Position numbers and translations under genes: made by a program
In this document: positions 24,484-34,459 of the stretch, piece by piece
How the letters are laid out: each line of letters opens with the position of its first letter
Position numbering within the stretch: position 1 is the stretch's first letter
Source of the DNA: Pseudomonadota bacterium
GTDB lineage: Bacteria > Pseudomonadota > Gammaproteobacteria > Xanthomonadales > Rhodanobacteraceae
NCBI GenBank assembly: GCA_029561145.1
Contig: JAKQJM010000019.1
Span: 1-46,664, forward strand
Direction of reading: 5' to 3'
DNA length: 46,664 nt
Notes under the pieces: generated by a model
Told to the model about the DNA's origin: nothing
Seen by the model: the letters and a program-made list of their open reading frames with translations, nothing else
Databases searched by the model: none

Positions 24484-27400
24484 CTAGGCGTGTGCCGCTG
24501 CCGGCTCATCCTCGAGGCGTTTGGTCGATTCGCCGTGGTGATCCTGGGCCAGCAGCAGGTAGAACGCAGGGACCACGAACAACGTGAACATCGTGCCGAT
24601 CGCCAGGCCGGTGGTGATGACCAGGCCCATGTTGAAACGTCCGGCTGCACCGGCGCCGGTGGCAATCACGAGCGGCATGACTCCGAGCACCATCGCCGCC
24701 GTGGTCATCAGGATCGGACGCAGGCGTGTCGCCGCAGCTTGTTCGATCGCCTCGCGCTTGGTCTTGCCGGCGCGCTGCAATTCGTTGGCGAACTCGACGA
24801 TCAGGATGCCGTGCTTCGAGATCAGGCCCATCAGGGTGACCAGGCCGACCTGGGTATAGATGTTGAGCGAGGTCGCCCATCGCGTCGAAATCGCACCCAT
24901 GCCGACAAAGCCCGGCAGCAGGTTGATGAAGATCATCGCCCCAAACATCGCCATCGGCACCGAGACGAGGATCACGATCGGGTCGCGCAGGCTGTTGAAC
25001 TGCGCGGCCAGCGCGAGATACACGATGATCACCGCGAACAGCAGGGTCAGGGCGAAACCGCCGGATTCGTTGATGAACTGGCGCGCCTGCCCCGAGTAGT
25101 CGACCTGGTATCCGGCGGGTGCGAGCTCCTTGATCGTGCTCTTGACGAAATCGAGCGCCTCTCCCTGGGTGACACTCGGCACGCCCTGGAACGTCACCGC
25201 GTTGAGCTGCTGGAAGCGCGTCAGGGACTGCGGTACGACCGAGTTCCTGATGCTCGCCACGGTCGAGGCCTGCACGAGGGATCCATCACCGGCGCGGATG
25301 TAGTAATCGAGTACCTGGTCCGGATTGAGGCGATCCTTCTGCAGGACCTGCGGAATGACGCGATACGAGCGGCCGGCGATCGAGAAGTAGTTGACGTAGC
25401 CACCACCGAGCGCGGCGCCGAGCGAAGCGCCGACGTCCTGCTGGGTCAGGCCCAGCGCGGTGATCATGTCGCGATCGACTTCGAGCGTGCTTTGCGGCTT
25501 GTCGATCTTCAGGTTCGTGTCGATGAACCAGAACTTGCCGCTCGACTGCAGTTTGTCCAGCACGTTCTTCGAGACCTCGTAGAGGTTCTCGAACGGCTCG
25601 GTGGTCGACAGCACCACCTCAACCGGCTGTCCCTGCGCACCCGGCAACGACGGGAACTGGAATGCAAAGGCGTTCGTCGCCGCCATCGCGCCCCACTTTA
25701 CCTGCAGCTCGTTCTGGATCTCGGTCGCATTGCGCGAGCGTTCACCCCACGGCACCAGCTTGGCGCCAGTCAGGATCGAGTTCGGCCCGGCGACACCGCT
25801 GATCTGGAAGGTCTGGTGGACCTCGGGAATCGACTTGGTGATCGCCTGCATCTCGGCCATGTAACTCTTCACCTGCGCCGGTGACGCGTTCGGTGCGCCG
25901 GTGGCGATACCGACCACGAACCCCTGGTCTTCCTGCGGGGCCAGCTCCGATTGCGAATTCATGAACAGGAACACGGTGCCGCCGAAGATCATCGCGCCCA
26001 TCACGACCATCACGATCCAGGTCTCGAGGACGCTGTGCAGGCGACGCTCGTAGCCCTTGTGCAGGCGATCGAACTGGCGGTCGATGAACTTGACGAAGCG
26101 GCTGCCCTCGTGATCGTTGCGCAGGAAGCGCGAACACATCATCGGGCTCAAGGTCAGCGCGAGTATCGCCGACACGGTGACCGCTCCGGCCAGGGTGAAT
26201 GCGAACTCGGTGAACAGCGCGCCAGTCAGGCCGCCCTGGAAACCGATCGGGACATACACGGCGATCAGCACGATCGTCATCGCGATGATCGGTCCGGTCA
26301 ATTCACGCGCCGCGATCAAGGCCGCCTGCAACGGCGTCTTGCCTTCCTCGGTGATATGCCGATCGACGTTCTCGACGACGATGATCGCGTCATCGACGAC
26401 CAGGCCGATCGCGAGCACGAGGGCGAGCAGGGTGATCAGGTTGATCGTGTAGCCGAGCATCAGCATCACGAAGAATGCGCCGATCAGCGACAGCGGCATC
26501 GCGATGACCGGGATCATCACGGCGCGGATGCTGCCCATGAACAGGAAGATGACCAGGGTGACGATGACCAGTGCCTCGATCAGGGTCTTGACCACTTCCT
26601 CGATCGAAGTCGTGATGAACTGGGTGGCGTCGTAGGCGATGTTCGCGGTCAGGCCGGTTGGCAGCTGCGCCTGGATATCCGGAAACACGTTGCGCACGCG
26701 CTCGGCGACATCGAGCACATTGGCATCGGGCGAACTCTTGATGCCGACGAAGACCGACTGGTTGCCGTCGAACGCGACAAAGGAGTCATAGTCCTCGGCA
26801 CCGAGCACGACGTTCGCGACGTCCTCGAGGCGAACGATCGCGCCGTCCTTCGATCTGACTGCCAGCCTGCGGAATTCCTCGACCGAGTGCAGGTCGGTCG
26901 CGGCCGTCAGCGCCACGGTGACCGCGTCACCCTTGGTTGCACCGACCGCGGCCAGGTAGTTGTTCGCCGACAGTGCCTGTGAAACATCCGCCGCGGTCAC
27001 GCCCTGGGCCGCCATGCGTACCGGATCGAGCCAGGCACGCAGGGCGAACTGGCGTCCGCCGATGACCTGCGCCTCCTGCACGCCATCGAGCGCGTCGAGT
27101 TGCGGCTTGATCACGCGGATCATGTAGTCGGTGATGTTGTTGGTCGGCAGGCTGTCGCTGTAGAAACCGAGATACATCGATGCGGTGGTCTCGCCGACCT
27201 GCACGGAAACCACCGGTTGTTGTGCCTGCGGCGGCAACTGGTTGGTGACGGCGCTGATCTGGGTCTGGATCTCGGTCAGCGCCCGGTTCGAGTCGTAGTT
27301 GAGCTTGAGCGTTGCCGTGATCGTGGAAACCCCGGTCACGCTCGACGACGACAGGTAGTCGATACCCTGGGCCTGGGCGATCGCCGCTTCGAGCGGCTGC

Positions 27401-27591
27401 GTGATGAAGCCGGCGACCGTCGCCGAATCGGCACCGTAATACGCCGTGCTGACGGTGACGACCGCATTCTCGGTCTTCGGGAACTGACGCACCGTCATGT
27501 CCAGCACCGAGCGCAGCCCGAGCACGAGGATGATCAGGCTGACGACGATCGCCCAGACCGGTTTGTTGACAAAGGAGTCGGTGAATTTCAT
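24484..27591 (-). CDS. RND multidrug efflux pump, inner-membrane subunit (HAE1 family)
   Basis: 1035 residues, full length for AcrB/MexB-like pumps. N-terminal helix VWAIVVSLIILVLGL; two large periplasmic loops; TM4 motif GLVVDDAIIVVEN with the paired aspartates of the proton relay; FQGGLTGALFTEFAFTLAGA before TM6; repeat-half motif GLISKHGILIVEFANELQ. It exports hydrophobic drugs or metabolites using the proton gradient. Last gene of a three-gene operon with outer-membrane factor and adaptor. Specificity cannot be read from sequence; it is closer in feel to MexF/OqxB-like subtypes than to AcrB. Confidence 0.95.
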   Translation of the reverse strand: MKFTDSFVNKPVWAIVVSLIILVLGLRSVLDMTVRQFPKTENAVVTVSTAYYGADSATVAGFITQPLEAAIAQAQGIDYLSSSSVTGVSTITATLKLNYDSNRALTEIQTQISAVTNQLPPQAQQPVVSVQVGETTASMYLGFYSDSLPTNNITDYMIRVIKPQLDALDGVQEAQVIGGRQFALRAWLDPVRMAAQGVTAADVSQALSANNYLAAVGATKGDAVTVALTAATDLHSVEEFRRLAVRSKDGAIVRLEDVANVVLGAEDYDSFVAFDGNQSVFVGIKSSPDANVLDVAERVRNVFPDIQAQLPTGLTANIAYDATQFITTSIEEVVKTLIEALVIVTLVIFLFMGSIRAVMIPVIAMPLSLIGAFFVMLMLGYTINLITLLALVLAIGLVVDDAIIVVENVDRHITEEGKTPLQAALIAARELTGPIIAMTIVLIAVYVPIGFQGGLTGALFTEFAFTLAGAVTVSAILALTLSPMMCSRFLRNDHEGSRFVKFIDRQFDRLHKGYERRLHSVLETWIVMVVMGAMIFGGTVFLFMNSQSELAPQEDQGFVVGIATGAPNASPAQVKSYMAEMQAITKSIPEVHQTFQISGVAGPNSILTGAKLVPWGERSRNATEIQNELQVKWGAMAATNAFAFQFPSLPGAQGQPVEVVLSTTEPFENLYEVSKNVLDKLQSSGKFWFIDTNLKIDKPQSTLEVDRDMITALGLTQQDVGASLGAALGGGYVNYFSIAGRSYRVIPQVLQKDRLNPDQVLDYYIRAGDGSLVQASTVASIRNSVVPQSLTRFQQLNAVTFQGVPSVTQGEALDFVKSTIKELAPAGYQVDYSGQARQFINESGGFALTLLFAVIIVYLALAAQFNSLRDPIVILVSVPMAMFGAMIFINLLPGFVGMGAISTRWATSLNIYTQVGLVTLMGLISKHGILIVEFANELQRAGKTKREAIEQAAATRLRPILMTTAAMVLGVMPLVIATGAGAAGRFNMGLVITTGLAIGTMFTLFVVPAFYLLLAQDHHGESTKRLEDEPAAAHA

Positions 27592-27686
27592 GGGTATGCG
27601 TTTCGCTTGCGCTGATGGGGCATCGGATCGTCTCCGCCGGCTTGCGGTGGCGATGCAGGCGGAGGTTCTGGCCGCTCAGTACACGG

Positions 27687-28853
27687 CTACTGTTCCTGTG
27701 GCGTGGGCGCCGCTTCGTTCGGTGGCGCCGTCGTGTTGTCGATGATCAGGGGCGTACCGTTCTTGATCTTGAGCTGACCGCTGGTGACGACTTCGTCGCC
27801 TTCCTTGAGCCCGCTCAACACGGCGATCTGGTCACCGCGCTTCGCACCGGTGGTCACGAAAACCGACTGTGCGGTCGGCTTCTCTTCCTTGCCCTTGTCA
27901 TCCTTCTTGCCCGAATGCCTGACGAGGAAAACGGTCTCGCCATACGGGTTGAAGGTGATCGCCGTCTGCGGCAGGGTCAGGTAGGGTTTCTGTTCGCCGA
28001 CCTGGATGGCCACATTCGCGAACATGCCGGGTTTGAGCAGTTCCTCGGTGTTCGGCACGCTGGCCTCGACCTGCGCGTTGCGCGTGGCTGGATCGATCTT
28101 CGGGCTGATCGCCGTGATCTCGCCGAGGAAAGGACGATCGGCGAAGGCATCCAGCGAGAGGACGACCGGCTGCCCGACCTTGATCGCGCCGAGGTTGTCC
28201 TGCGGCACATTGAGATCGACGAGGATCGGATCGAGTTGCTGCAGGGTCACGACCGCCGTACCGGAGTTCACGTAGGTGCCGGGGGTCAGCGTGATGATGC
28301 CGATGCGACCGCTGAACGGTGCGCGCAACTGGCGCTTTTCGACCAGTGCCTGTTGCTGGTTGACGCCGGCCTGTGCGGCCTTGTAGCTCGCCTCGGCGCC
28401 GTCGAACTCGGCCTGGCTGATGCCCTTGTAGGAAAGCTGCTGGCGCGCGCGTTCGAGATTGACCTTGAGCAAGGCCGCATTTGCCTCGAGTTGGCGGCGC
28501 TGCGCAATGAAGTCATCGGCGTTGAGCTCGACCAGCATCTGACCTTGCTTGACCTCTTCGCCGGACTTCACACGGATCGCGGTGACGATGCCGCTGATGT
28601 CGAAGGCGAGATCGGCGCCCTTGACCGCGCGCAACGATCCGACGCTGGCCTGTTCGGGCTGCCAGGGCTGGGTCGTCGCCTTGGTCGAGGTGACAGTCTG
28701 CGGCGGTGCCGTCATGTTGGCTGCCGCCTGTCCGGCGAAATACTTGCCGGCAAGGTTCCAGCCGATCAACACGACGAGGAACAGTCCGACGATGCCGACC
28801 GTGACGATCATGCGTAGGGTGGTGCTGGGTTTGCGTTCGCTGCGCGGCTTCAT
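27687..28853 (-). CDS. RND efflux periplasmic adaptor (membrane fusion protein)
   Basis: 388 residues from the ATG at 28853, because GAGGA lies 6 bases upstream of it; the ATG two codons earlier touches that site. N-terminal anchor at about 14-35; barrel-sandwich (lipoyl-like) half containing GIVTAIRVKSGEEVKQGQML and its partner APFSGRIGIITLTPGTYV; a short helical hairpin between them; beta-barrel and membrane-proximal domains after about residue 190. A charged insert HSGKKDDKGKEEK interrupts the C-terminal domain. It links pump and outer-membrane channel. Middle gene of the operon. Confidence 0.94.
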   Translation of the reverse strand: MKPRSERKPSTTLRMIVTVGIVGLFLVVLIGWNLAGKYFAGQAAANMTAPPQTVTSTKATTQPWQPEQASVGSLRAVKGADLAFDISGIVTAIRVKSGEEVKQGQMLVELNADDFIAQRRQLEANAALLKVNLERARQQLSYKGISQAEFDGAEASYKAAQAGVNQQQALVEKRQLRAPFSGRIGIITLTPGTYVNSGTAVVTLQQLDPILVDLNVPQDNLGAIKVGQPVVLSLDAFADRPFLGEITAISPKIDPATRNAQVEASVPNTEELLKPGMFANVAIQVGEQKPYLTLPQTAITFNPYGETVFLVRHSGKKDDKGKEEKPTAQSVFVTTGAKRGDQIAVLSGLKEGDEVVTSGQLKIKNGTPLIIDNTTAPPNEAAPTPQEQ

Positions 28854-28938
28854 GCGCATTCCTCATGGTTCGAAATGGGGCCCGGATCGCTGCGCAGGTT
28901 GCGCACAGCGACAGTGGGTTGAATGAGTACCGGCAGGA

Positions 28939-30471
28939 CTACGGAATCCCTGCTTCGTTGTCTGTCGCGAGAGCCGGCTGATCGTCGCCGAATCCGCCGC
29001 CCAGCGCCGCGAACAGTGCAGCCGTATCGGCCAGCCGCGTGGCGCGCGCATCGATCACGCCAAGCCGCGCTTGCTGGTACAGGCGCGTCGCATCAAGCAC
29101 CTGCAGATAGGCGACCGAGCCGTCGGCATACTGTTTGCGGGTCAGCTCGAGACTGTTCGCGGTGGCACTGGCGGCACTCGTCTGGGCGACCAGACCCTCG
29201 GCATCGAGCTCGAGCGCACGCAGGCTGTCGGCAACGTTCTGGAAGGCGCTCAGCAGGGTCGTGCGGTAGTCGGCCGCGGCCTTGTCGAGTCCAGCCTCGG
29301 CGGCGCGTTTCTGCGCGCGCAGGGTGCCGCCGCGGAAGATCGGCTGGAGCAGGTTGAGGCCGAGGCTCCAGGCCTCGCTCGAGCTGCCGAACAGGTCGCT
29401 GCTGTCCTGCGCCTGCGAGCCGAACGAACCGGACAGGCTTATCGTCGGGAAAAGATTGGCCGTGGCGATGCCGACACGCGCGCTCGCCGCGTGCAGTTGC
29501 GCCTCGGCGGCGCGGATGTCCGGGCGCTGGCGAACCAGGGTCGAGGGCAGGCTGAGCGGAATCCCGGTGGGCAGGCTCATTGCGTCGAGGTCGACGGCTT
29601 CGAGTTCCGCCTGCGAAGGGAACCGGCCCAGATAGACGGCCAATTGGGTCTGTGTCCGCGCAAGCGCCTTGCGCAAGGCGGGCAACTGCGCATTCGCGGA
29701 GGCGACCTGGCTCTGCGCGAACAATACATCGCCCTGCGATTTCGCTCCGGTCCTGAACTGCCTGTCGACCAGGCTGAACTGCTCCTGGTAGACATCGGCG
29801 ATTTCCGCGGTTGCGCGGATCTGCTCGCGCAGCGAGGCTTCGAGGATGCTGGTCGTGACGACATTCGCGGCGAGGCTCAGATAGGTCGCATCGAGCTGAA
29901 AGCGCTGGTAGTCGGCGAGCGCGGATTGCGCCTCGATGCCGCGGCGCACGCCGCCGAACAGGTCGAGTGTGTAACCGACATCGATCGAGGCGTTATGGAT
30001 CGTGTACGGCGATGCCGTAGCTGCAACCGGACTCTTTTGCCGGTTGGCTCCGAGCGATGCGTCGATCGAAGGAAACAAGCCGCCGCGCGCGGCACCGGCG
30101 TTTTCCTGCGCCTGGCGCAGCGCGGCCTGCGCCGAGGCGACGGTCGGGCTGTTTGCCAGCGCCTGTTCGACGCGGCGATTGATTTCATCGTTGGCGAAGC
30201 TCGTCCACCATTGTGCGGGGACATCCTCGCCCTGCAGGAAACGCTGTGCGTCGCCGGTGGGCGTGTCGGCCGACGCGGTTGCCGTGGGCACGGCATCGGC
30301 GCGATAGCCCGCTTCCTGCGGGAGTACCGGTGCGCGGAAATCGGGACCGACGGCGCAACCGCCGAGCAGCGCCAGCAGCGCCCCGCACAACACGGTCCGT
30401 GCCGCCCGCGTCGGCCTGACATCGTGCACAGTTTTCAATCGACGCGGCGAAGGGGCATCGGGAATGGTCAT
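28939..30471 (-). CDS. Outer-membrane efflux channel lipoprotein (NodT/OprM family)
   Basis: 510 residues. An extended N-terminal segment precedes a lipoprotein signal with lipobox LGGC at about 36-39 and then AVGPDFRAP, typical of NodT-family channels. Two OEP repeats follow, each with a beta hairpin and long helices; family motifs include VGYTLDLFGGVRRGIEAQ and RQRPDIRAAEAQLHAASA. It forms the trimeric TolC-like exit duct. First gene of the operon, so channel, adaptor and pump are made in that order. Confidence 0.94.
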   Translation of the reverse strand: MTIPDAPSPRRLKTVHDVRPTRAARTVLCGALLALLGGCAVGPDFRAPVLPQEAGYRADAVPTATASADTPTGDAQRFLQGEDVPAQWWTSFANDEINRRVEQALANSPTVASAQAALRQAQENAGAARGGLFPSIDASLGANRQKSPVAATASPYTIHNASIDVGYTLDLFGGVRRGIEAQSALADYQRFQLDATYLSLAANVVTTSILEASLREQIRATAEIADVYQEQFSLVDRQFRTGAKSQGDVLFAQSQVASANAQLPALRKALARTQTQLAVYLGRFPSQAELEAVDLDAMSLPTGIPLSLPSTLVRQRPDIRAAEAQLHAASARVGIATANLFPTISLSGSFGSQAQDSSDLFGSSSEAWSLGLNLLQPIFRGGTLRAQKRAAEAGLDKAAADYRTTLLSAFQNVADSLRALELDAEGLVAQTSAASATANSLELTRKQYADGSVAYLQVLDATRLYQQARLGVIDARATRLADTAALFAALGGGFGDDQPALATDNEAGIP

Positions 30472-30505
30472 ACCGGGATCCGAGAATACAAAACTTGTGA
30501 GTACA

Positions 30506-30540
30506 ATAATAGGGGAGCAGGACTTTCAGCACAAGTCCTG
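30506..30540 (-). promoter_or_regulatory. RND operon promoter with overlapping palindrome
   Basis: Minus strand: -10 TATTAT (30506-30511) and weak -35 TTGTGC (30529-30534) with 17 bases between. A perfect palindrome CAGGACTT-TCAGCAC-AAGTCCTG (30518-30540) covers the -35 and spacer, as expected for a repressor site. The patch is AT-rich against the window. No regulator gene is next to it. Confidence 0.55.
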
Positions 30541-30637
30541 GACATGGCGACGAAGCGGACCGCGCCAATTCGACAGGATGTGCGTGCGTCGCAATGTGAA
30601 CAAGGCCCGGAAGTCATTCGGCTCTCCCCGCATCCGT

Positions 30638-31627
30638 TCAGCGGGCGACAAACTGCATCATGCCGGGCGGATAGCGCGTTCCGCTGGCTGCGTCGGTCGG
30701 GAAGATCGCCTCGATCGCCGCGAGTTCGTCGGCATCGAGCACGACCTCGGTCGCGGCGATGTTTTCGTCAAGGTAGCGACGTCGCTTCGTGCCCGGGATC
30801 GGCACGACGTCGTCACCCTGGGCCAGTACCCAGGCCAGTGCGAGTTGGGCCGGTTTGATGCCCTTGTGCTGGGCCAGCCTGCCGACAGCGTCGACCAGGG
30901 CGAGGTTGCGGTCGAAGTTCTCTCCCTGGAAGCGCGGCTGCAGCCGTCGGTAGTCGTCTGCGGCGAAATCCTCGAAGCGGCGCAGCGCGCCGGTCAGGAA
31001 GCCACGGCCGAGCGGACTGTAGGCGACCAGCGAAATGCCGAGTTCACGACAGACATCAAGTACAGCGTTTTCGGGATCGCGTGACCACAGCGAGTACTCG
31101 CTTTGCAGGGCGCTGATCGGATGCACGCCGTGCGCCTTGCGCAAGGTCAGCCCGCCGACTTCGGAGAGTCCGAGCCAGCGCACCTTGCCGGTGCGGACCA
31201 GCTCCGCCATCGCGCCGACCGTGTCCTCGATCGGCACCTGTTCGTCGACGCGATGCAGGTAGTAGAGATCGATCGTGTCCACGCCGAGCCGGCGCAGGCT
31301 CGCATCGCAGGCGGCGCGTACGTGCGCGGGACTGCCGTCGATCCTGCGCCGGCTCGGATCCCCGGGGTCCCGCACGAAGCCGAACTTGGTCGCCAGAACG
31401 ACCTTGTCGCGCCGCCCGCGGATCGCGCGACCCACCAACTCCTCGTTGATGTGCGGCCCGTACATGTCGGCCGTGTCGAGGAAATCGACGCCTTGATCGA
31501 GCGCGTGATGGATCGTCGCGATCGATTCCGCATCATCGCGCGGCCCGTAGAACTCGCTCATGCCCATGCAACCGAGGCCGAGTGCGGACACCTGCGGGCC
31601 GTCGCGGCCGATTCTTCGCATGTGCAT
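30638..31627 (-). CDS. Aldo/keto reductase
   Basis: 329 residues from the ATG at 31627 (a second ATG two codons on is as likely). Catalytic residues of the fold are visible: D in FLDTADMYG, the following Y, K in LATKFGF and H in [20 protein letters not shown] and [16 protein letters not shown] are the NADPH-binding motifs. The closest group is the AKR13/YakC-type reductases acting on small aldehydes. Single gene between the RND operon and the permease; its physiological substrate is unknown. Confidence 0.93.
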   Translation of the reverse strand: MHMRRIGRDGPQVSALGLGCMGMSEFYGPRDDAESIATIHHALDQGVDFLDTADMYGPHINEELVGRAIRGRRDKVVLATKFGFVRDPGDPSRRRIDGSPAHVRAACDASLRRLGVDTIDLYYLHRVDEQVPIEDTVGAMAELVRTGKVRWLGLSEVGGLTLRKAHGVHPISALQSEYSLWSRDPENAVLDVCRELGISLVAYSPLGRGFLTGALRRFEDFAADDYRRLQPRFQGENFDRNLALVDAVGRLAQHKGIKPAQLALAWVLAQGDDVVPIPGTKRRRYLDENIAATEVVLDADELAAIEAIFPTDAASGTRYPPGMMQFVAR

Positions 31628-31761
31628 CGTCTTGCCCCGGGATTGGCGGTACCCCGCCAGACCCATTCCTATGGGTTGGCATACGCGCGGTTTCAAGTCT
31701 TGCAGGAAGTGCGGGATTCTGTGGCAGGCTGACGCCCTCTTCGATCATCGACAGCGCAGGC

Positions 31762-33090
31762 ATGAAATCGACTCCCGCCCCGTCATCGTCGACAGCTCCA
31801 CTCGAAGGCGAGGCCGCTCTGGTCCGCGCCGTCGGTGGGGTCTCGCTCGCGGCGGCGATCATCAACATCATCGTCGGCTCGGGCATCTTCCTGCTGCCGG
31901 CCCTGTTGTTCACGCGCATGGGGCCCTCGGCGCCGATCGCCTTCCTTGCCGGCGCGCTGGCGATCGTGCCGATCGCCCTGTGTTTCGCCGCGATCGGCAG
32001 TCGCGCCGCAACGACCGGCGGGCCGTACACCTATGTCGGCGCGGCCTTCGGCCCGTTTGCAGGATTCCTTGCCGGCGCGCTGATGTGGATCTGCAACGTC
32101 AATTCCAGTGCGGCCGTGGCGTCGGCCCTGTTCCTTCAGGTCGCGCGCGCGTGGCCGCAGTTCGATGAACCGGGCTGGCGCACGCTCTTCCTGGTCGTGC
32201 TGTATGCGATCCTGATCGCGCTCAATGCGTTCGGCGTCAAATTCGGTGCGCGTGCGATCATGCTGCTGGCGACGCTCAAGCTGGCACCGCTGTTCCTGCT
32301 TGCCGCGATCGGCCTGTTCTTTGTCGACTGGGGCCAGATCAGCTGGCTCGCGATACCGTCCTGGCCAACCCTCGGTGCGTCGATGGTGCTGGTCATGTTC
32401 GCCTATTCCGGGATGGAAACAGGCCTGATTCCTTCGGGCGAGCTGCGCGATGCCGCGCACAGCGTGCCACGCGCGACGATGGCCGCGATCCTTGTCGTGG
32501 TGCTGCTCTACATGGGCATCCAGGTCGTCACCCAGGGCCTCCTCGGTCCGTTGCTCGGTGACAGCAAGGTCCCGCTGGCCGAAGCCGCCGGGTCCTTGTG
32601 GTCGCCAGGGCTGGTCATCCTGCTGATCACGGCCGGCGTGTCGATGGCTGGCTTCATGATGGGCAACCTGCTGGCGTCCTCGCGCCTGCTCTATGCGCTC
32701 GGTCGCGATGGCTATCTGCCCTCGGCCTACGCTCGCGTGACCGCGTCGTATCGCGTTCCGCTGCTCGCCATCGTCACCCATGGCGTACTCGGCTTCACCC
32801 TGGCTCTCGGCGGCAATTTCGAGGATCTCGCGATCGTTTCGGGTGGCGCCAATTGCCTGATCTATCTCGGCGTCAGCCTGGCCACGTGGTTCGCGCAGAA
32901 GCGCGACCTGCGCAGCGGCGGCGCGCCGTTCGTGTTGCCGGGCGGCGCCTTGATCCCGGCCATCGCCACCCTCGCGATGGTCGCGATCGTCAGCACGTTG
33001 TCGGGTGTGGAGTGGGCCGCAATCCTCATCGCGCTGCTCGTGCTCGTCATTCTCTACGCGGGATTGCGCTTCGTGCGCGGGCGCGGCTGA
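31762..33090 (+). CDS. APC-family amino acid permease
   Basis: 442 residues with about 12 hydrophobic helices. The helix-1 motif NIIVGSGIFLLPA carries the conserved G-S-G-I-F substrate-binding break; helix 6 holds MFAYSGMETGLIPSGEL; RLLYALGRDGYLPSAYARV is the loop typical of the superfamily. The ATG at 31762 follows a weak AGG-type ribosome binding site and gives a short Ser/Pro-rich tail before helix 1. Import of an amino acid or polyamine is likely; the substrate is not readable. Confidence 0.92.
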   Translation: MKSTPAPSSSTAPLEGEAALVRAVGGVSLAAAIINIIVGSGIFLLPALLFTRMGPSAPIAFLAGALAIVPIALCFAAIGSRAATTGGPYTYVGAAFGPFAGFLAGALMWICNVNSSAAVASALFLQVARAWPQFDEPGWRTLFLVVLYAILIALNAFGVKFGARAIMLLATLKLAPLFLLAAIGLFFVDWGQISWLAIPSWPTLGASMVLVMFAYSGMETGLIPSGELRDAAHSVPRATMAAILVVVLLYMGIQVVTQGLLGPLLGDSKVPLAEAAGSLWSPGLVILLITAGVSMAGFMMGNLLASSRLLYALGRDGYLPSAYARVTASYRVPLLAIVTHGVLGFTLALGGNFEDLAIVSGGANCLIYLGVSLATWFAQKRDLRSGGAPFVLPGGALIPAIATLAMVAIVSTLSGVEWAAILIALLVLVILYAGLRFVRGRG

Positions 33091-33180
33091 TTCACGGCCC
33101 GGCGTTGATGTGACTTGCGACACTTCAGGTTGCGCGCAGCCAGGCGGACGATCGTCGCCTTTCCGATCGTGGAACCGCCC

Positions 33181-34092
33181 ATGCGTTCGACTCGTCGATT
33201 CACCTGCCTTGTTCTCGCGCTGATCCTGCCGGGCATTGCCATCGCCGCGGAAAGCGCAGTCGCGGACAGTGCGCAACGCGCAGGCGAACTGCTGTCCGCC
33301 GATCGCGCCTTCGCCGCGGCGAGTGCCGCGGTCCGCGGTATCGACGGCATGGTCGCAGCGTTCACCGACGACGTGGTCGTGCCGATGCCGGGCAAGGGAT
33401 TGCTTGCCGGCAAGGCCGCCGTGATCGAGGCGCTCAGGGCCAATCCCGGCACGGCGGACGCACGCATCGAATGGACTCCGCTGCGTGTCGGCGTTTCGGC
33501 CGACGCCAGCCAGGGATTCAGCTTCGGCTACATGCTCGAGCGCAGGGCCGATGGCACGAGCGTTCCATACAAGTACCTCTCGTATTGGAGGTGCAACGAA
33601 GGCACGTGGAAAGTCCTGGCCTGGAAGCGCGGCCGACGCGGTGCTGGCGGGACGGACGCGACGACGATGCCGCCTTTGCTGCCCGGACCGGGATTCGACA
33701 AGGGCCAGGCTGCCGGCGGCGCGGCGCGTGATCTCGAGCAAGCCGAGCTGGCGTTTTCCGACGAGGCGCAGACGATCGGGCTCGGTCCGGCTTTTGCAAA
33801 ATACGGCACGCGCGAGTCGATGAACCTCGGTGGCCCCGCGCATGCCGGTCTCGTGTTCGGTGCCGATGCCATCGCGGCGCTCGTTGGCGAAGGCCAGCCG
33901 GCCGGCGGCAGTTCGGTCAACTGGAGCGCGACGCGCGTCATCGTTGCCGGCAGCGGCGATCTCGGCGTCAGCATCGGCCTGATCCGCCACAACGCGTCGA
34001 CGAACGAGGCGGCTGAACGTCCGCCTCTCCCGTTCTTCACCGTGTGGCGTCGTGCGGCCGTCGACCAGCCATGGCGCTATGTCGCCGAATAG
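33181..34092 (+). CDS. Secreted protein with two tandem NTF2-like (SnoaL/DUF4440-type) domains
   Basis: 303 residues from the ATG at 33181; residues 1-22 are a signal peptide ending in AIA. Domain 1 (about 30-152) has LLSADRAFAAASAAVRGIDG, FTDDVVVPMPG and YWRCNEGTWKVLAWKR. Domain 2 (about 182-303) has LEQAELAFSDEAQTIGLGPA, FAKYGTRESMN and FFTVWRRAAVDQPWRYV. Both fit the cone-shaped NTF2 fold, so the protein probably arose by duplication. Such domains bind small ligands or act as weak catalysts; no function is assigned. Predicted periplasmic. Confidence 0.8.
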   Translation: MRSTRRFTCLVLALILPGIAIAAESAVADSAQRAGELLSADRAFAAASAAVRGIDGMVAAFTDDVVVPMPGKGLLAGKAAVIEALRANPGTADARIEWTPLRVGVSADASQGFSFGYMLERRADGTSVPYKYLSYWRCNEGTWKVLAWKRGRRGAGGTDATTMPPLLPGPGFDKGQAAGGAARDLEQAELAFSDEAQTIGLGPAFAKYGTRESMNLGGPAHAGLVFGADAIAALVGEGQPAGGSSVNWSATRVIVAGSGDLGVSIGLIRHNASTNEAAERPPLPFFTVWRRAAVDQPWRYVAE

Positions 34093-34459
34093 TCGACAGC
34101 CGCGATCCTGAGCGGCGGGAGCGGACGATCGGATCGGGAAATCGGAGCGTTCGCCTCACCGCAGCGACCAGGCGTGCCCATCAGCGGATTTCCGGTGCGC
34201 CCACTGACCGGTACTGCGCAGCGGCATGACGCCGCAAACGCGCACCCGCGCGGCCGTACCACGGCGGAGTCTGCGACGTCCCGCGCTGCCGCTTCCGACG
34301 AGCGTGCGGCTGCGTCGCGCAGGCCTCGGTCCTGCTGCGGTCGGCGATGAGGCATGCTTCCTGCATGCGCGATCCGATGCCTCGCGGCATCCGCGTTCAC
34401 GTTCGCAGTGGACGCAGGCGGCGTCTTTCCTTCGAGCATCAACCTGCCCCGGCATCGCA
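34093..34459. other. Gene-poor stretch before the diguanylate cyclase gene
   Basis: 367 bases. The frame of the cyclase stays open here back to an ATG at 34226, but the product would be an Arg/Ala/Pro-rich tail with no ribosome binding site, in front of an intact signal peptide. I see no RNA gene, repeat or strong promoter. Confidence 0.5.

Noticed and set aside
24310-25884. 524-residue plus-strand open frame
   Set aside because: Antisense to queF start and the RND pump; no domain and shadow-like composition.
30544-30858. Short plus-strand frame starting MATKRTAPIRQD, like the tip of a TetR regulator, divergent from the RND operon
   Set aside because: The resemblance is limited to a basic tip; no helix-turn-helix follows and the frame runs antisense into the aldo/keto reductase.
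31783-33990. 735-residue minus-strand open frame
   Set aside because: Antisense to the APC permease and the NTF2-like gene, both of which have clear family motifs and signal or membrane segments.
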